Positions 18,822 to 28,061 of a DNA stretch of 28,061 nucleotides are shown one piece after another. The stretch's first letter is position 1. Each line of letters opens with the position of its first letter. Below the pieces are notes generated by a model. The model was given only the letters and a program-made list of their open reading frames with translations, did not search any database and was not told the origin of the DNA. Source of the DNA: Chara braunii (Eukaryota > Streptophyta > Charophyceae > Charales > Characeae). The stretch covers positions 5,080,105 to 5,108,165 of the forward strand of contig BFEA01000001.1 of assembly GCA_003427395.1 (NCBI GenBank), read 5' to 3'. The position numbers and the translations under genes are program-made.

Positions 18822-18842
18822 AAACCCCTGAGATGCAGCCGC

Positions 18843-18848
18843 AATAAA
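18843..18848 (+). terminator. Candidate polyadenylation signal
   Basis: AATAAA 22 bases after the EF-hand frame's TGA. No poly(A) follows in the DNA, which favours a genomic last exon over a processed copy. Confidence 0.4.
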
Positions 18849-19197
18849 CTCAGTTCAGATCCACATTGCCGCGGGCATGGGTTGTAACTTTTGGTCAAAA
18901 GGCTGAAACAGGGTTCAAAAGTCACGCCGCAAGTCTGAGAAATGCCTGAGAAAGGGCCTAGGGTCAAGGGGTACCCAGGGCTGGGTCAAAAACAGCAGCA
19001 CCACGCGAGGTAGTAGACTCTTGGAAAATCAAGAGTCAGACCAAGCACGGGAAAAGCAGGCCCAAGTCAAAGTCAACCCAGTAGCACAAGTGGTTAATGG
19101 GGACCCCCAATGACCCTTTGGTTTTCTTATAAACGACATGGCAAGTGGTCTGAAAATTAGGGTCTCCGTTAACCTGCTCTCTCAAAACTGGTCAACG
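18849..19197. other. No gene seen; tail similar to the 267-bp insert
   Basis: No coding support. At 19110-19187 the blocks TTTGGTTTTCTTATAAA, GAAAA and GTTAACCT-CTCT match the right end of the insert at 3621-3887. A related element may therefore end at about 19187; its left end was not found. Confidence 0.4.
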
Positions 19198-19501
19198 CTA
19201 CAAAACACCAGCCAGACACTGGGGAAAGCATTCTGCCTTGCGCTGGCTTGATGCTGGTGCTGTATCGCGAGGCTGCTGGAGGGGAGTGCTGGTGCCAGAC
19301 ACTTCTGGAGGGCGCCAGCCTAGAGGGAGATCATGTTGGTTAGCCACGTAGATGTAGAGTAGGTGATGAGGATTGGCAAGGAGGAGTATCTGGGTTGTGA
19401 GACTGACGGGAGATGGGGGGAAACTTACCTGGACTTGGTGACGACACGTGTGATCTGCTGCTGGCCTCCACGAGGTGAGGAAATGCAGCACCATCCTTCA
19501 T
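19198..19501 (-). CDS. Candidate two-exon small ORF
   Basis: On the minus strand an ATG at 19499-19501 opens a 73-nt exon ending CCAAGTCCAG at 19429, followed by donor GTAAGT. The intron (19428-19320, 109 nt) has a CTAAC branch-like motif and ends CTCCCTCTAG. The second exon (19319-19198, 122 nt) stays in frame to TAG. The spliced product is 64 residues, Ser/Pro-rich, with no motif I recognise. Support is only the coherence of splice signals and frame, so a chance occurrence is quite possible. Confidence 0.2.
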
Positions 19502-20997
19502 ACTTTATTGCTGTCGTGGAGGGAGGATGGGCGCCCTATGATGATTTGCACAATGATTACGTCAGAGGACATCAGAGGGAACATACATTGCTGAGGTGGC
19601 AATAGGGGAGCAGCCCGAAGTGGAAGTGGGAGAGAGAGGGACATGTACTATTGATTATCATTGCGACTCTCCACCCTCCTCTTCTCTGTCTTTTCTCTCC
19701 TCCTTCTCTCCTCTCGTGCGCTTCTTTGATGAGACAATACTCTTGAGTTGTGCATATGATCGAGACATGTACTTGTAATTGATGTTGGAGACTTCAGGAA
19801 GCGCACTGGGTTCAAACTTCCGTTACTGATTGGCTTCTCAACGAGACTGGGTTCATTACACAGCCATGTTAGAAGGAACATATTTGGAGAATTTTGGACT
19901 AATCTAATCCATATTCTTTGATCTGTTATATCTGTAATACGCTGCAAAATTGCAGTCTATGAAACCTGTGCTTTTCTGATTTCTGCCGCCGTTCTGTGTG
20001 CTTGCCGGGTTTCTGCTGTTTGAGTCCGTGTGCTGTGTGTCTGGCTGTCCGAGTGCCTGTGTGTGCGTGCCTGCATGCGGCTGGTGTGTTTTGGCCCACA
20101 GGCCTGGTACTAACCCTGACCATTGTGTGCACTTGTGCTGCGGGCAGCTAAGAAGGGAAGGGTAGGTCCGCGGTAGCCAAAATCAAATAGCAGCGGGCAG
20201 TAGGCAGAAAAGGACAAAACGGTAGGTAGTACCTTTGGGTAGCACCTTGAGGCCCAGCAGGTCGAGGGGTAGGTTCTGGTAGGTACTTGTCTGAAAGAGT
20301 CTAACTCTAGGGCCTGCTGGTAGACATCGGACTGCAATGATGTTCCCGCCAAAAGGAAGGGAAGTCACCGGGGAGAAGGCAGCGGCTAAAGTATATGCGG
20401 ATGAGCACTGAGTTTCGCTACCTAATTCTTCGTGTAGCGAGGCAGCAATGCTGCTGGACCGTGAGGTTCGCAAGTGAAGTGCCAAGCAGCAGCAGAAAGC
20501 CACGTGTTAGATTTTGTGAGCAGACTTGCAGGCTTCCACACCGCTTATATACGCCGACTACGAGAAGCGGCGACTAGCAAAGGAGGCTTCACAATCTGCC
20601 CGTCCCACCTGGACTTCCGTCCCTCCCTCCGACAGACAGCTTCGCCCTTGCAGATAGACCCGCTCATATTACAGACTGATCTTGGTTGTTAATGAGTAGA
20701 GCATATCTGAAGTTTGTCTTTTCCTTTCAGTTACTTCATTAGGGAAGCATGGTCAAGTTCTTTCTCTTCTGGAGTAAAGGCTCCCTCCTATTATAGGAAG
20801 TGGGCAGGGTTGCCGGCCTACCTGAGGGCCTGTGTACCCAGTGGGACCCTACCTCAGCAAAGAGAGACTTGCGTGCAACCAATCCGAGGACCGCTTACAC
20901 AATCTCCTGACACATTGGAAGGTAAGGCATCCGAAGATGGACTTCGAGTGGATCTTGGTTGTCTTATTCACTTGACTTGCAATGCTCTACTCTCTTG
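19502..20997. other. Intergenic or decayed repeat sequence
   Basis: No supported gene. It contains a CT-rich tract (about 19670-19720), GT-rich text (about 20025-20085), the inverted repeat partner 19965-20400, and about 300 bases up to the element C LTR. Five bases before that LTR are TCTTG, the left target-site candidate for element C. Its partner lies outside the window. Confidence 0.5.
19965..20400 (-). repeat. Inverted, diverged partner of 16465-16995
   Basis: Read on the minus strand it follows the same order of blocks: GGTGACTTCC (about 20370), GGGAACATCATTGCAG (about 20345), AGGCCCTAGA (about 20310), CA-rich text with GCAGGCAC and GGACAGCCAGACA (about 20050), then CAGAAATCAG (about 19980). 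Indels separate the blocks. Confidence 0.55.
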
Positions 20998-21994
20998 TGC
21001 AAGGAAAATGAGCAGAAGTGAGATGACAATAACCAGAATGCACAATCACATTGACGGCCAGATAGTAACGCAATGTCCAGAAAGCAGAAATGCACCAATA
21101 TAACACCAATGAAGATTCGTAACACTGGAAACCAATGTCAATGAGAGCTTGCCCTCTCCACCACCAACATGAGTGTCCAGGCCCTATCTCCCTACTTGGC
21201 GCTCGGCGCCCAGCCTACTTCCTATACAGCTACACTCTGCCTACTAATTGACAATGCAACTGTTGACGTCAGCAGCTTCCGAAGTACTTGAAGATGTCGC
21301 CCATGCAGACAATTGCCAATACCAGGTATGTGCCCTCACATCATCATCATCCTTCTCTCTCTCCCCTGTCTTACTCCCACGTCTTCGCTCTTGTACACCC
21401 AAAGACCACCCCTGCGCCTCACTGTGCAACCAAGCCCTCAGCCAGCTATGGAGGCTGGGCTATGGCGCTGCCCTCAGCAGTGCCCTGCTCCCTGCACGAC
21501 CGCACGTGCTAGCACCTTGCCTCTCAGTGCCAGCAGCAGCCCACGAGCATTCGCTCGAGCAGCGCTGCCGCCAGCATGCAAGTGCTGAATGCCTGGCCAG
21601 GCAGCGAGCTCTTTCCTTTATGGAAAGAGCCTGCCTCTCCTGGCGGCCTGGCTGGCCTGGGCCTCTACCCAGAAGCTTCCGGTAGGCCCCAGGAGGGAGT
21701 GCCTCCGATGCTGCTGCTGGGCCTCCGTTCAGTTGGGCCTCCCAACTGTCTGTGTATGAGGCTGCGATTCTCGCCCAGGGCCTGCAGTTTGGAATGTCCT
21801 GGAAGGCCGTGGAATGTGCTGCTGCTCGGCCTGGGTTTTCCCTCAACCAACTGGCGCGTCGAAACTGCCTGGACCCCCAAATACGAAATTGACAGTTGAG
21901 GGCCTCTCGTGATTTGTTAGGCCCGCCTTNACTTAGGGCGGGCACATCTGCAGTAGGGGCCCTCTTAGGCCTGCCGAGGACCCAGATCCTCGCA
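20998..21994 (-). repeat. 3' LTR of element C
   Basis: A 997-bp LTR bounded by TGCAAGG and CCTCGCA, aligned end to end with 17088-18082. It has an ambiguous base at 21930. Relative to the A LTRs it differs around 21583-21680 (a different central segment beside the palindrome). Confidence 0.92.
21608..21630. promoter_or_regulatory. Palindrome in LTR (copy 3)
   Basis: Arms GCTCTTTCC and GGAAAGAGC are unchanged while the 5-base spacer is TTTAT and the sequence on both sides differs from copies 1 and 2. Confidence 0.5.
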
Positions 21995-22010
21995 TTCCCT
22001 CCTTTTCTTC
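21995..22010 (-). other. Polypurine tract of element C
   Basis: The element strand reads GAAGAAAAGGAGGGAA directly before the LTR, 22 bases after the integrase stop. Confidence 0.85.
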
Positions 22011-22031
22011 GATAGTCCTCTGAGAAGTCTT

Positions 22032-23370
22032 CTACTCTGCAGGCATCTTCCCCTTGAGTTCTCGTTCATAGCCTGCAATAATTTGAGGTGCAGTTCTCAT
22101 GAGTTCTTCTCTAGTGAACCACCGACCTTCGCTGGGATCCAGATGATGTCTGGATCTGACACGGTATTGCATTCTTGGCCTAGGAGGGTGGCCTCTGCCC
22201 GGCGGCTTAGGCACCAACATCACTTGATGCTCCACAATTCTGTCGATGTCAACTTCACCATCCATGGTTGGGGGCAGCATTGACCGTCTGGAAGGAAACT
22301 GTGCAGTTTCTGCCAAAGGTGCCAGCTTTGAAGCGTGAAAAACTGGGTGTGTGCATAGGTGAGGTGGGACGTGAATCACATAGGAAGGTCCGTCTATCTG
22401 ATCCCCGACTATATCTAGGATCTCCCAGGGACCGAAGTACTGTGGCATTAGTTTTCTAGATATTCCCAGTTCCTGTCCCAGTTCAGATGATTTTACCCAG
22501 ACCCTGTCCCCTACCTGGAAGTTAGAAGGCCGTCTATGTTTGTTCTCAGATGCAATCATAGCATCTTGAGATTTCCTCATATGTTCGACGGCCTGCTGCA
22601 GCATCTGTTCGTACTTGACAGCAAATTCTACGCAGCCTGGTGCTACAGTGGTCTGCTGCTCAGGTAGTAGGAAATCAAGCACGGAACGAGGCTTCCAACC
22701 AAAATGCAGTTGGTTGGGAGCCATGCCAATAGCGCTGTGTACAGCGTTGTTGTACATGCTGCCGACGAGAGGTAGTTTCTCGTCCCAGTCATCCTGGCTT
22801 GGCTTAATGTAGTGCCTAAGCAGGTGCTGCACTACCCTGTTCATTTGTTCCGCCTGTCCATTTGACTCAGGGTGATTCCCTGATGTCATTTGCAGTCTGG
22901 TTCCCATCTGTTGGGCGGTGTTTTGCCACAGTTCGCTGGTAAAGCAAACATCCGTATCACTAATTATGGACTTAGGTAACCCAAAGTCTCGTACCCAGTT
23001 ATCCATAAACAGTCGGATGACGTAGTCAGTTTTGGCAGTTTTCGGCATAGCGATTAGTCTTGCATGCTTAGAGAAGCGGGCTACGATAACAAAGATGTGC
23101 CTTTTTCTAGACCTACTGGTCACAAGAGTATCCATGAAGTCCATGGACACACTCTGACCAGGACCTTCAGGAATCGGCAAGGGCTTGATGAGCCCAAGCG
23201 GAGCCTGAGTCCAAGGTTTGTCCTGTTGACAAACCTGGTAGGTTTCTACGTACCTTTTGGCATCTTGCATCATAGAAGGCCACCAGAATCTATGCACAAG
23301 GTTAGTTGAAGACTTCTTATAGCCGAAATGACCAGTTGCATCATGACATTCTTTTTAAAACAAACTACGG
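22032..23370 (-). pseudogene. Element C integrase with chromodomain-like tail
   Basis: This protein inserts the element's cDNA. The main open frame is 22032-23297 (421 residues). The frame continues upstream through GHFGYKKSS (about 23330), giving the His part of the HHCC finger. The finger's first Cys is Tyr (ETYQVCQ; element A has ETCQVCQ). Catalytic acids lie in SVSMDFMDTL, IISDTDVCFTSELW and PESNGQAEQM, all present. The C-terminal part has YFGPWEILDIVG (GPY/F-type motif) and a chromodomain-like end (VDIDRIVEH, MQYRVRSRHH, RWFTREELM). A Ser stands where an aromatic Trp of the chromodomain cage is usual. The frame is disturbed near 23370, so it is scored as broken. Confidence 0.88.
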
Positions 23371-24900
23371 ACTCTCTACTTGGAACACACAGTCTTTTAT
23401 TACCTGCCTTCTCAAGAAACAGCAAGTCGTTTATCATCGTAAACTCGTCTAAAGTTACTTTGTCCTTCGCTTGAAACTTACAGATGATCTCGGACATAAT
23501 TGAATCTTGCTGATAGGCTTCTACCAATGATCGAGTTAGATCGTCAAATATGCCAATTTAGTTACTAACGCGCCCAGATAGTTTGCCCGTCGTGATAGTG
23601 CATCAGCTACTTTATTGTACTCTCCCTTGATTGGATCAAGTTGATAGTCATACATGTCTATCACTTGAATCCACCGCTTGAGTGCGTCAGAGAGTACAGG
23701 CTGTGTCTTGATCCAGCGCAAAGTCTCATGGTCAGATCTTACATAGAAAAATCTGCCAAGGAGATAGTGTCTCCAATGGACTTGGGCTCTGTACAAGGCG
23801 TAGAGCTCACGCTCATAAGTGGACTTAGCTAGTTTCTGAGATGGCATTTTTTTACTCATGTACTCGATCGGTCTCAATTTCTTCCCCTCCTTTTGCGCAA
23901 GGACCGTGCCTATGCTATATTGGCTGGCGTCTATGGTCACAACAAAGGGTTGCTCAGGATCTGGAAGTTTGAGGACTTCGTAGTGTGTCAGTGCGTACTT
24001 CAATTTCTTGAAGGTCGCTTCACACTCTTCAGTCCACTCCCAAGGGGTGTCGAGTCGAGTTAGATCTGTTGATGGGGACGCTATAGTACTATAGTTCTTA
24101 ACAAACGGACGATAGTAGTCCGTCATCCCCAAAAACGAACGGACCTCGATAACAGTCTGAGGCCTGGGCCAGTCTCGTATGCTGGTCACTTTGGCATCGT
24201 CCGGCCTCAACCCATCCGCGGAGATTTCATGACCCAAGTACAGGATCTTGGTGCGACCAAACTCGCATTTCTCCAAGTCTACCTTGTACTGGTGTTGTCT
24301 TAGGAGACTTACCACTATTTTCAAGTGCTCAACGTGCTCCTTTACAGTCCTATTAAAGATAAGTATATCGTCGAGGTACACAACGATAAACTTGTCTAAG
24401 TAATCATGAAATATCCTATTCATGGCGTGCTGGAATGTTGCAGGGGCATTGCATAGGCCAAAGGGCATCACCACAAACTCGTACAGACTTTACCTGGTCT
24501 GAAAAGCGGTTTTGTGCTGGTCCTCAGGTGTAATGGCAATTTGATGGTATCCATACTTTAGATCTATCTTAGTAGAGTACTAGCATCCCTGCACTCTATC
24601 CAATAGGTCGTCGATGTGGGGGAGGGGCTCCGCGTTCCTAACGGTGATGGCACTAAGGCCCCTATAGTCAATGCACATCCTTAAGGCACCTCCCTTCTTA
24701 GGGACAAATAAGACTGGCGCACCGTAAGGGGAGGTACTAGGCTGAATCCATCCCTTTTTTGTGAGCTCCTTCAGTTGGCGGCGGAGCTCATCCATCTCCG
24801 CAGGAGACATCCTATAGATTCGTCCTCTAGGCATCTTACTACGTGGGACTACCTCTATTGCATGGACTACCTCCCTTTCGACCACACCTGTGGGCTCCTA
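23371..24900 (-). pseudogene. Element C reverse transcriptase and RNase H
   Basis: This is the polymerase and RNase H that copy the element RNA. RT begins after the TAG at 24898-24900: [31 protein letters not shown], then a C-specific TAG at 24580-24582 (Arg in A), then a TAA at 24490-24492 shared with A. From 24474 a clean 312-residue frame has MPFGLCNAPATFQHAM, the catalytic YLDDILIF, the thumb region (LGHEISADGLRPDDAK), RNase H (TIDASQYSIG, YERELYALYRA, VRSDHETLRW) and DALSRR. One base is missing near 23545 compared with A, moving the rest (23270-23527, MVEAYQQDSIM...) to another frame. Conserved active-site residues suggest fairly recent activity of the family. Confidence 0.9.
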
Positions 24901-25775
24901 AAAAAGGTCGGAATATTGTGCGACGACCGATTCTATCTCTGGGGTGTTTTTACGACCTCCCCTTTCTCAGAGACAAATACTAGATACATGCCTTCCTCTC
25001 GGTTCTGCTTATAGTAGTTATAGAAGGATGTTGCGCGCATGCACCCGTAGTTTTCCACTAGACTGCTAGCTTTAAACTTCTGCAATCTAACGGTTCTACC
25101 GTTGGGAAGCTTGTGGATCAACACCTTTCTATCCCAATCGAACTGAGGTTGATCGACCTCGAGGTAGTACATACCTATCAACATGTCAAACGGCAGTTCG
25201 TCGCTAACAAGGAATGAGATTTTGTGTCTCACTTCCCCTCCTCCATAAGAGAAGGAACGGACTACGTCCTTGTGTCTCACTTCCCCTCCTCCATAAGAGA
25301 AGGAACGGACTACGTCCTTGACATAGTCTTTAACTACCATTTGGTGCTTGTTGGCTAGCGTAGAAGTTACAGTTCTGCTAAGCCGCCGCACTTGGTCCCC
25401 TAAGCGCAGTCTGTCCACACAAGCACAACTGATGAAATTTCGTGTAGAGCCTATGTCTGCGAAGGCACCCACTTTGCGGCCACCTACATTAACCTCTACC
25501 ACGAAATGTTCAACCTTAGGACCTCTACTGATCATCGCCCAAGAGTCTCTGGGGTCCTTCCCTGACCACTCAGACTGTAACTCTTCTAAGGACTCAAACA
25601 CATCTCTCGAATAGAGCGTCGGTGGGTCTGAATGTGTTTTTGGGGCGATGTATGGGTCACTAGCCTTGGCCAATGCCTGAAGTGGGGAAGGCAACGTTAC
25701 CACTTCAGCGCGAGTAAGAGAGGTTAACACTCCTACTGGTGTTTCCCTGCGAAGTGCTAGCAAAAGCACTACCAA
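24901..25775 (-). pseudogene. Element C protease and spacer
   Basis: This is an aspartic protease that would cleave the polyprotein. The open frame is 24933-25775 (280 residues). VGAFADIGSTRNFIS (about 25480) has the catalytic Asp in a D-I-G-S context. LPFDMLIGMYYLEV (about 25185) is the conserved hydrophobic-Gly motif near the end of the fold. Between them a 16-residue block is exactly duplicated (25223-25318). After the protease comes a spacer ending KGEVVKTPQR and a stop at 24933, where one base is missing compared with A; A reads on to QYSDLF and the shared TAG. The N-terminus overlaps the gag frame by 71 bp in the +1 phase. Confidence 0.82.
25223..25318 (-). repeat. Exact 48-bp tandem duplication inside protease
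   Basis: Units 25223-25270 and 25271-25318 are identical, and two more bases match beyond. It is in frame and adds 16 residues (unit contains VVRSFSYGGGEVRHK). Confidence 0.95.
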
Positions 25776-27668
25776 GGTTCGAGGATAAGCCCACTACTTT
25801 TGGAGCGGCTACCCTCGTGGTGACCTTCTTGCCTCGACAAGTTCTTGACATGTGGCCATAGTTGCCACAGTTCATGCATGTGCCCCTAGCAACTCGATCC
25901 CTCCATACCTCGTAATCTAAACCAAGTTTTACCCATGTAAGTGTTCCTTGTTCGCCCTGACCCGTAGACCGGCCTACCTTCTTCTTCCCGGTCCCCCTAG
26001 CCTTTTCTTTGATAGGGGCCACGACTCCCCCATCCGAAGTCTCATTGGCCCCATCATGCTCTGTCTCATCCCCAAGGTCTGAGAAGTCGTCAATTTTTGT
26101 CATGTGACCATCATGATCGACGAACATTAGTTGACCCTTCTTCTTCCAGTCTTGGGAAAGTTTCTTCCTCCTACCATCTCCCTGACTCTAATGCGCGGAC
26201 TCAAGCTTTGCCTCTATATCTAAGGCCTTCTTGCTGAAAGAAGCGAAGTTGTGTTGGTCGACGTAGGCCTCATCCACCAGCTTAGTCCTAACCTCTGAAG
26301 GCAGACATGGCGAGTAATCTGTAAGGAGTACCTGCTGGTCGTAGCGCACACCAGGTACCTTGAGCAGACGTTCTACGGTATCTGTGATCTCACGAACATT
26401 CTTGTACCTTTTGGCACAAAGATTGTTGATCGCGTCGGTAGCCTTCTTAGCCCCTTGAGGGTCATGCCACCTATTATACACAGACCATACGAAGTCTTCC
26501 AATGTCTGGGCCTGGGCCCAGGCATCAGAATTTTGACCGTAGCCTTGGTGTTGTACTATCCCATTCAACCAACGCGCTGCCGATCCCTCTAAAAAGGAAG
26601 CAACAACTATGACTTCCTGCTCCGGCCTAGTGAGCTTGTGCCTTACATAGGTAGGCACAATCCTCACCCAGTTGTCCAGGTCCTCGTCCTTCTTCCTGTC
26701 GCCAAAGACGGGCTTGGGACTCAGCAAGGGTATCTTGGGCATCCACTGCATAGGTTGGATCTGCCCAGGTGATTGCCGCAGTGGCTGCATAGCCACTGGC
26801 ACAGGTTGCTGCGTGCTAACCTGAGCCTGTCCAGACAATGGCACTGTAGTTGCCACCGTCCTCGATGGTACAAAAGAAGAGATAAGAACCGGACCACTAA
26901 CTACTGGTTGACTACTTGAAAGAGGAATGTCATACATAGGTGAGAAGGAGGGCCCTACAGACGACGACGTCACTGAGGGACCCGCGACCGAAGGGGGAGC
27001 AACAGCATAATAAGGCTGTCTCATCATAGGACGAGGAGCCTGCAGTGCAGCCATAATTTGTCTCTGGCCTGTCACTAGTTCAGCCAGCACTTCCCGCTGA
27101 ACAACCTGCGTTCCGCTACACAGAGCAGCGAGTTACGCAGCGTTTGCATAGCAGGATCAAGTGTTGACTCATCTAATGCTTCTAATTTGCTTAGCTCCTG
27201 TCTCCTACTCCCTAGTCTAGCTTTTCTAAGTATAGCCCTTTGCCTTCTCTCCGCTGCCTCTCTCAGTTGCTTCTGCAACTCATTATGCAGTTCTTCTGCC
27301 TGGAGGATCTCATAATCCTCTGCTAAGAGTTGAGGTTGCTGGCTGACTTGCAAGCCAACAAACAGACTAACCGTACCTTAGGTATCCCGACTCATTCCTG
27401 ACGAAGAGGCATGGGACACGGCATGTGACACTGTGGAAGAAGTAGCCATAGTTATGTTTGTTTTGACCTCGGTCCTAGCCCCAGCACTAGCTGCAACTGC
27501 TCTTGCTCTCCGCAATATCTCCCTTGCCCTGGCTTCCCTTCGCAGCCTCCTTTCGTCTCCCGGACCAAACTCCTGGAAGATGAGTGGACGACTGAGAGCG
27601 GTTCTACGAGTTACCCTAAGGTCTTCGAGTAGTTCTTCCTCCTCCTCACTATTGACAACTTCACTCAT
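25705..27668 (-). pseudogene. Element C gag with zinc knuckle
   Basis: This is the structural polyprotein. The start is taken at 27668 (MSEVVNSEEEEELLEDL). A charged, helix-rich N-terminal part follows, with an in-frame TAA at 27378-27380 and a frameshift at about 27105-27120. The middle (27090-26188) has a Pro/Ser/Val/Gln-rich linker, then a capsid-like region: PKPVFGDRKKDEDLDNWVRI (about 26700) and VVASFLEGSAARWLNGI (about 26600). An in-frame TAG sits at 26188-26190. The nucleocapsid part ends with the knuckle CMNCGNYGHMSRTC (about 25870; CX2CX4HX4C) and a stop at 25705. It would bind element RNA if intact. The gag is unrelated at sequence level to that of element B. Confidence 0.82.
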
Positions 27669-28061
27669 GAGCTACAATGTGTGTAGTCTAAACTAGAACC
27701 CAAACTGGATCCTACCTCAGCAGGACACAAAACCGATTAATGTTTGAGTCTAAATTCGGTAAGCCTAAGAAGAAGTAGTCAAGTGGTAAACAGCAATCAA
27801 TGTCAGGTCCTCTAGGGAATAATAAATTTATTTTTAGATTACTCTAAAACAGATTGCATGCAGCAAGGATTACTATCTATCTACAGCTATCTGTTAGTTG
27901 TCAGTCAAGTCCGTAAAAACCAGTGCTGGTCCCCAGGCCGCCCGGCGGCCTGGCCGTCGCCCGGGGGGGGGGCCGGGCCGCCTGGCCGGTTGTCGCGCCC
28001 GGTTGGCCACCGGGCGCCCCCAGCGCATCACTGTAGGTTAGTTTTTTTTTTTTTTTTTCCG
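27669..28061 (-). other. Element C leader with GC-rich block
   Basis: No coding support. 27669-27925 is ordinary, AT-leaning text. 27930-28022 is extremely GC-rich with CGGGCGCC/GGCCGCC-type inverted motifs and a 10-G run. A T run (28041-28058) follows near the window end. It may be leader sequence or a separate retroposed insertion with an A tail on the minus strand. Confidence 0.5.

Larger units (their letters stand above)
20998..28061 (-). mobile_element. Element C: Ty3/gypsy chromovirus-like retrotransposon, 5' LTR beyond window
   Basis: The same family as element A. In element order (right to left): leader, gag, protease, RT, RNase H, integrase with chromodomain-like tail, polypurine tract and a full 3' LTR. 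This gag-PR-RT-RH-INT order defines Ty3/gypsy. Frames are far longer than in A, but several stops and frameshifts remain, so it is not autonomous as written. At least 7.06 kb is inside the window. Confidence 0.9.

Noticed and set aside
3445-27380. Internal TAA/TAG codons as evidence of a variant genetic code (Gln at TAA/TAG)
   Set aside because: Expected residues at these codons differ (Tyr, Arg and Gln among them). TGA also appears as an internal stop, and frameshifts accompany the stops. Decay is the simpler reading.
1-28061. CRISPR array, tRNA or rRNA genes
   Set aside because: No regularly spaced repeats with unique spacers and no rRNA signatures were seen. The tRNA-like matches are only the 12-14-base primer binding sites.

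Overview
The window looks like a repeat-dense stretch of a streptophyte nuclear genome. The Ty3/gypsy elements have initiator-Met-type primer binding sites, an integrase with a chromodomain-like tail, and a plant-type L1 LINE with a zf-RVT-like C-terminus. The style of the proteins resembles retroelements I associate with a charophyte alga such as Chara. That assignment comes from memory of family style, not from a search. No intact host gene, prokaryotic operon, CRISPR array or virus is visible. Almost everything is a mobile element on the minus strand, and nearly every reading frame is broken. Two ambiguous bases are present (15505 and 21930).

Layout, left to right: 1-364 is an unassigned flank. 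365-950 is a truncated 3' LTR of a chromovirus-like Ty3/gypsy element (element A), followed by its decayed integrase, RNase H and RT up to 4280. The RT is split by a 267-bp insert at 3621-3887 flanked by CCCCTAT repeats. 4281-about 12310 is an 8-kb L1-like LINE (poly(A), 3' UTR, broken ORF2, long ORF1). Its 5' end abuts the protease and gag of a different LTR family (element B, about 12311 to at most about 16460), with its own leader, primer binding site and LTR edge. The 5' LTR of A, with its primer binding site, lies at 17088-18082. The simplest history is that B inserted into A's leader, two LINE copies sat in B and in A, and recombination between the LINEs deleted the sequence between them.

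18083-20997 is the only stretch outside LTR elements. It holds a 39-nt poly(A) run, a U6 snRNA-like sequence with an A tail, an exon-like segment encoding an EF-hand loop followed by AATAAA, a possible two-exon small ORF, and a diverged inverted partner of a repeat at 16465-16995.

20998-28061 is a second copy of the A family (element C): full 3' LTR, polypurine tract, integrase, RNase H, RT, protease and gag. It runs off the right edge before its 5' LTR. C is much less decayed than A and retains the YLDD catalytic motif. A and C nevertheless share two in-frame stop codons at identical positions, so the stops probably predate both insertions. The window ends in a very GC-rich block with a T run.
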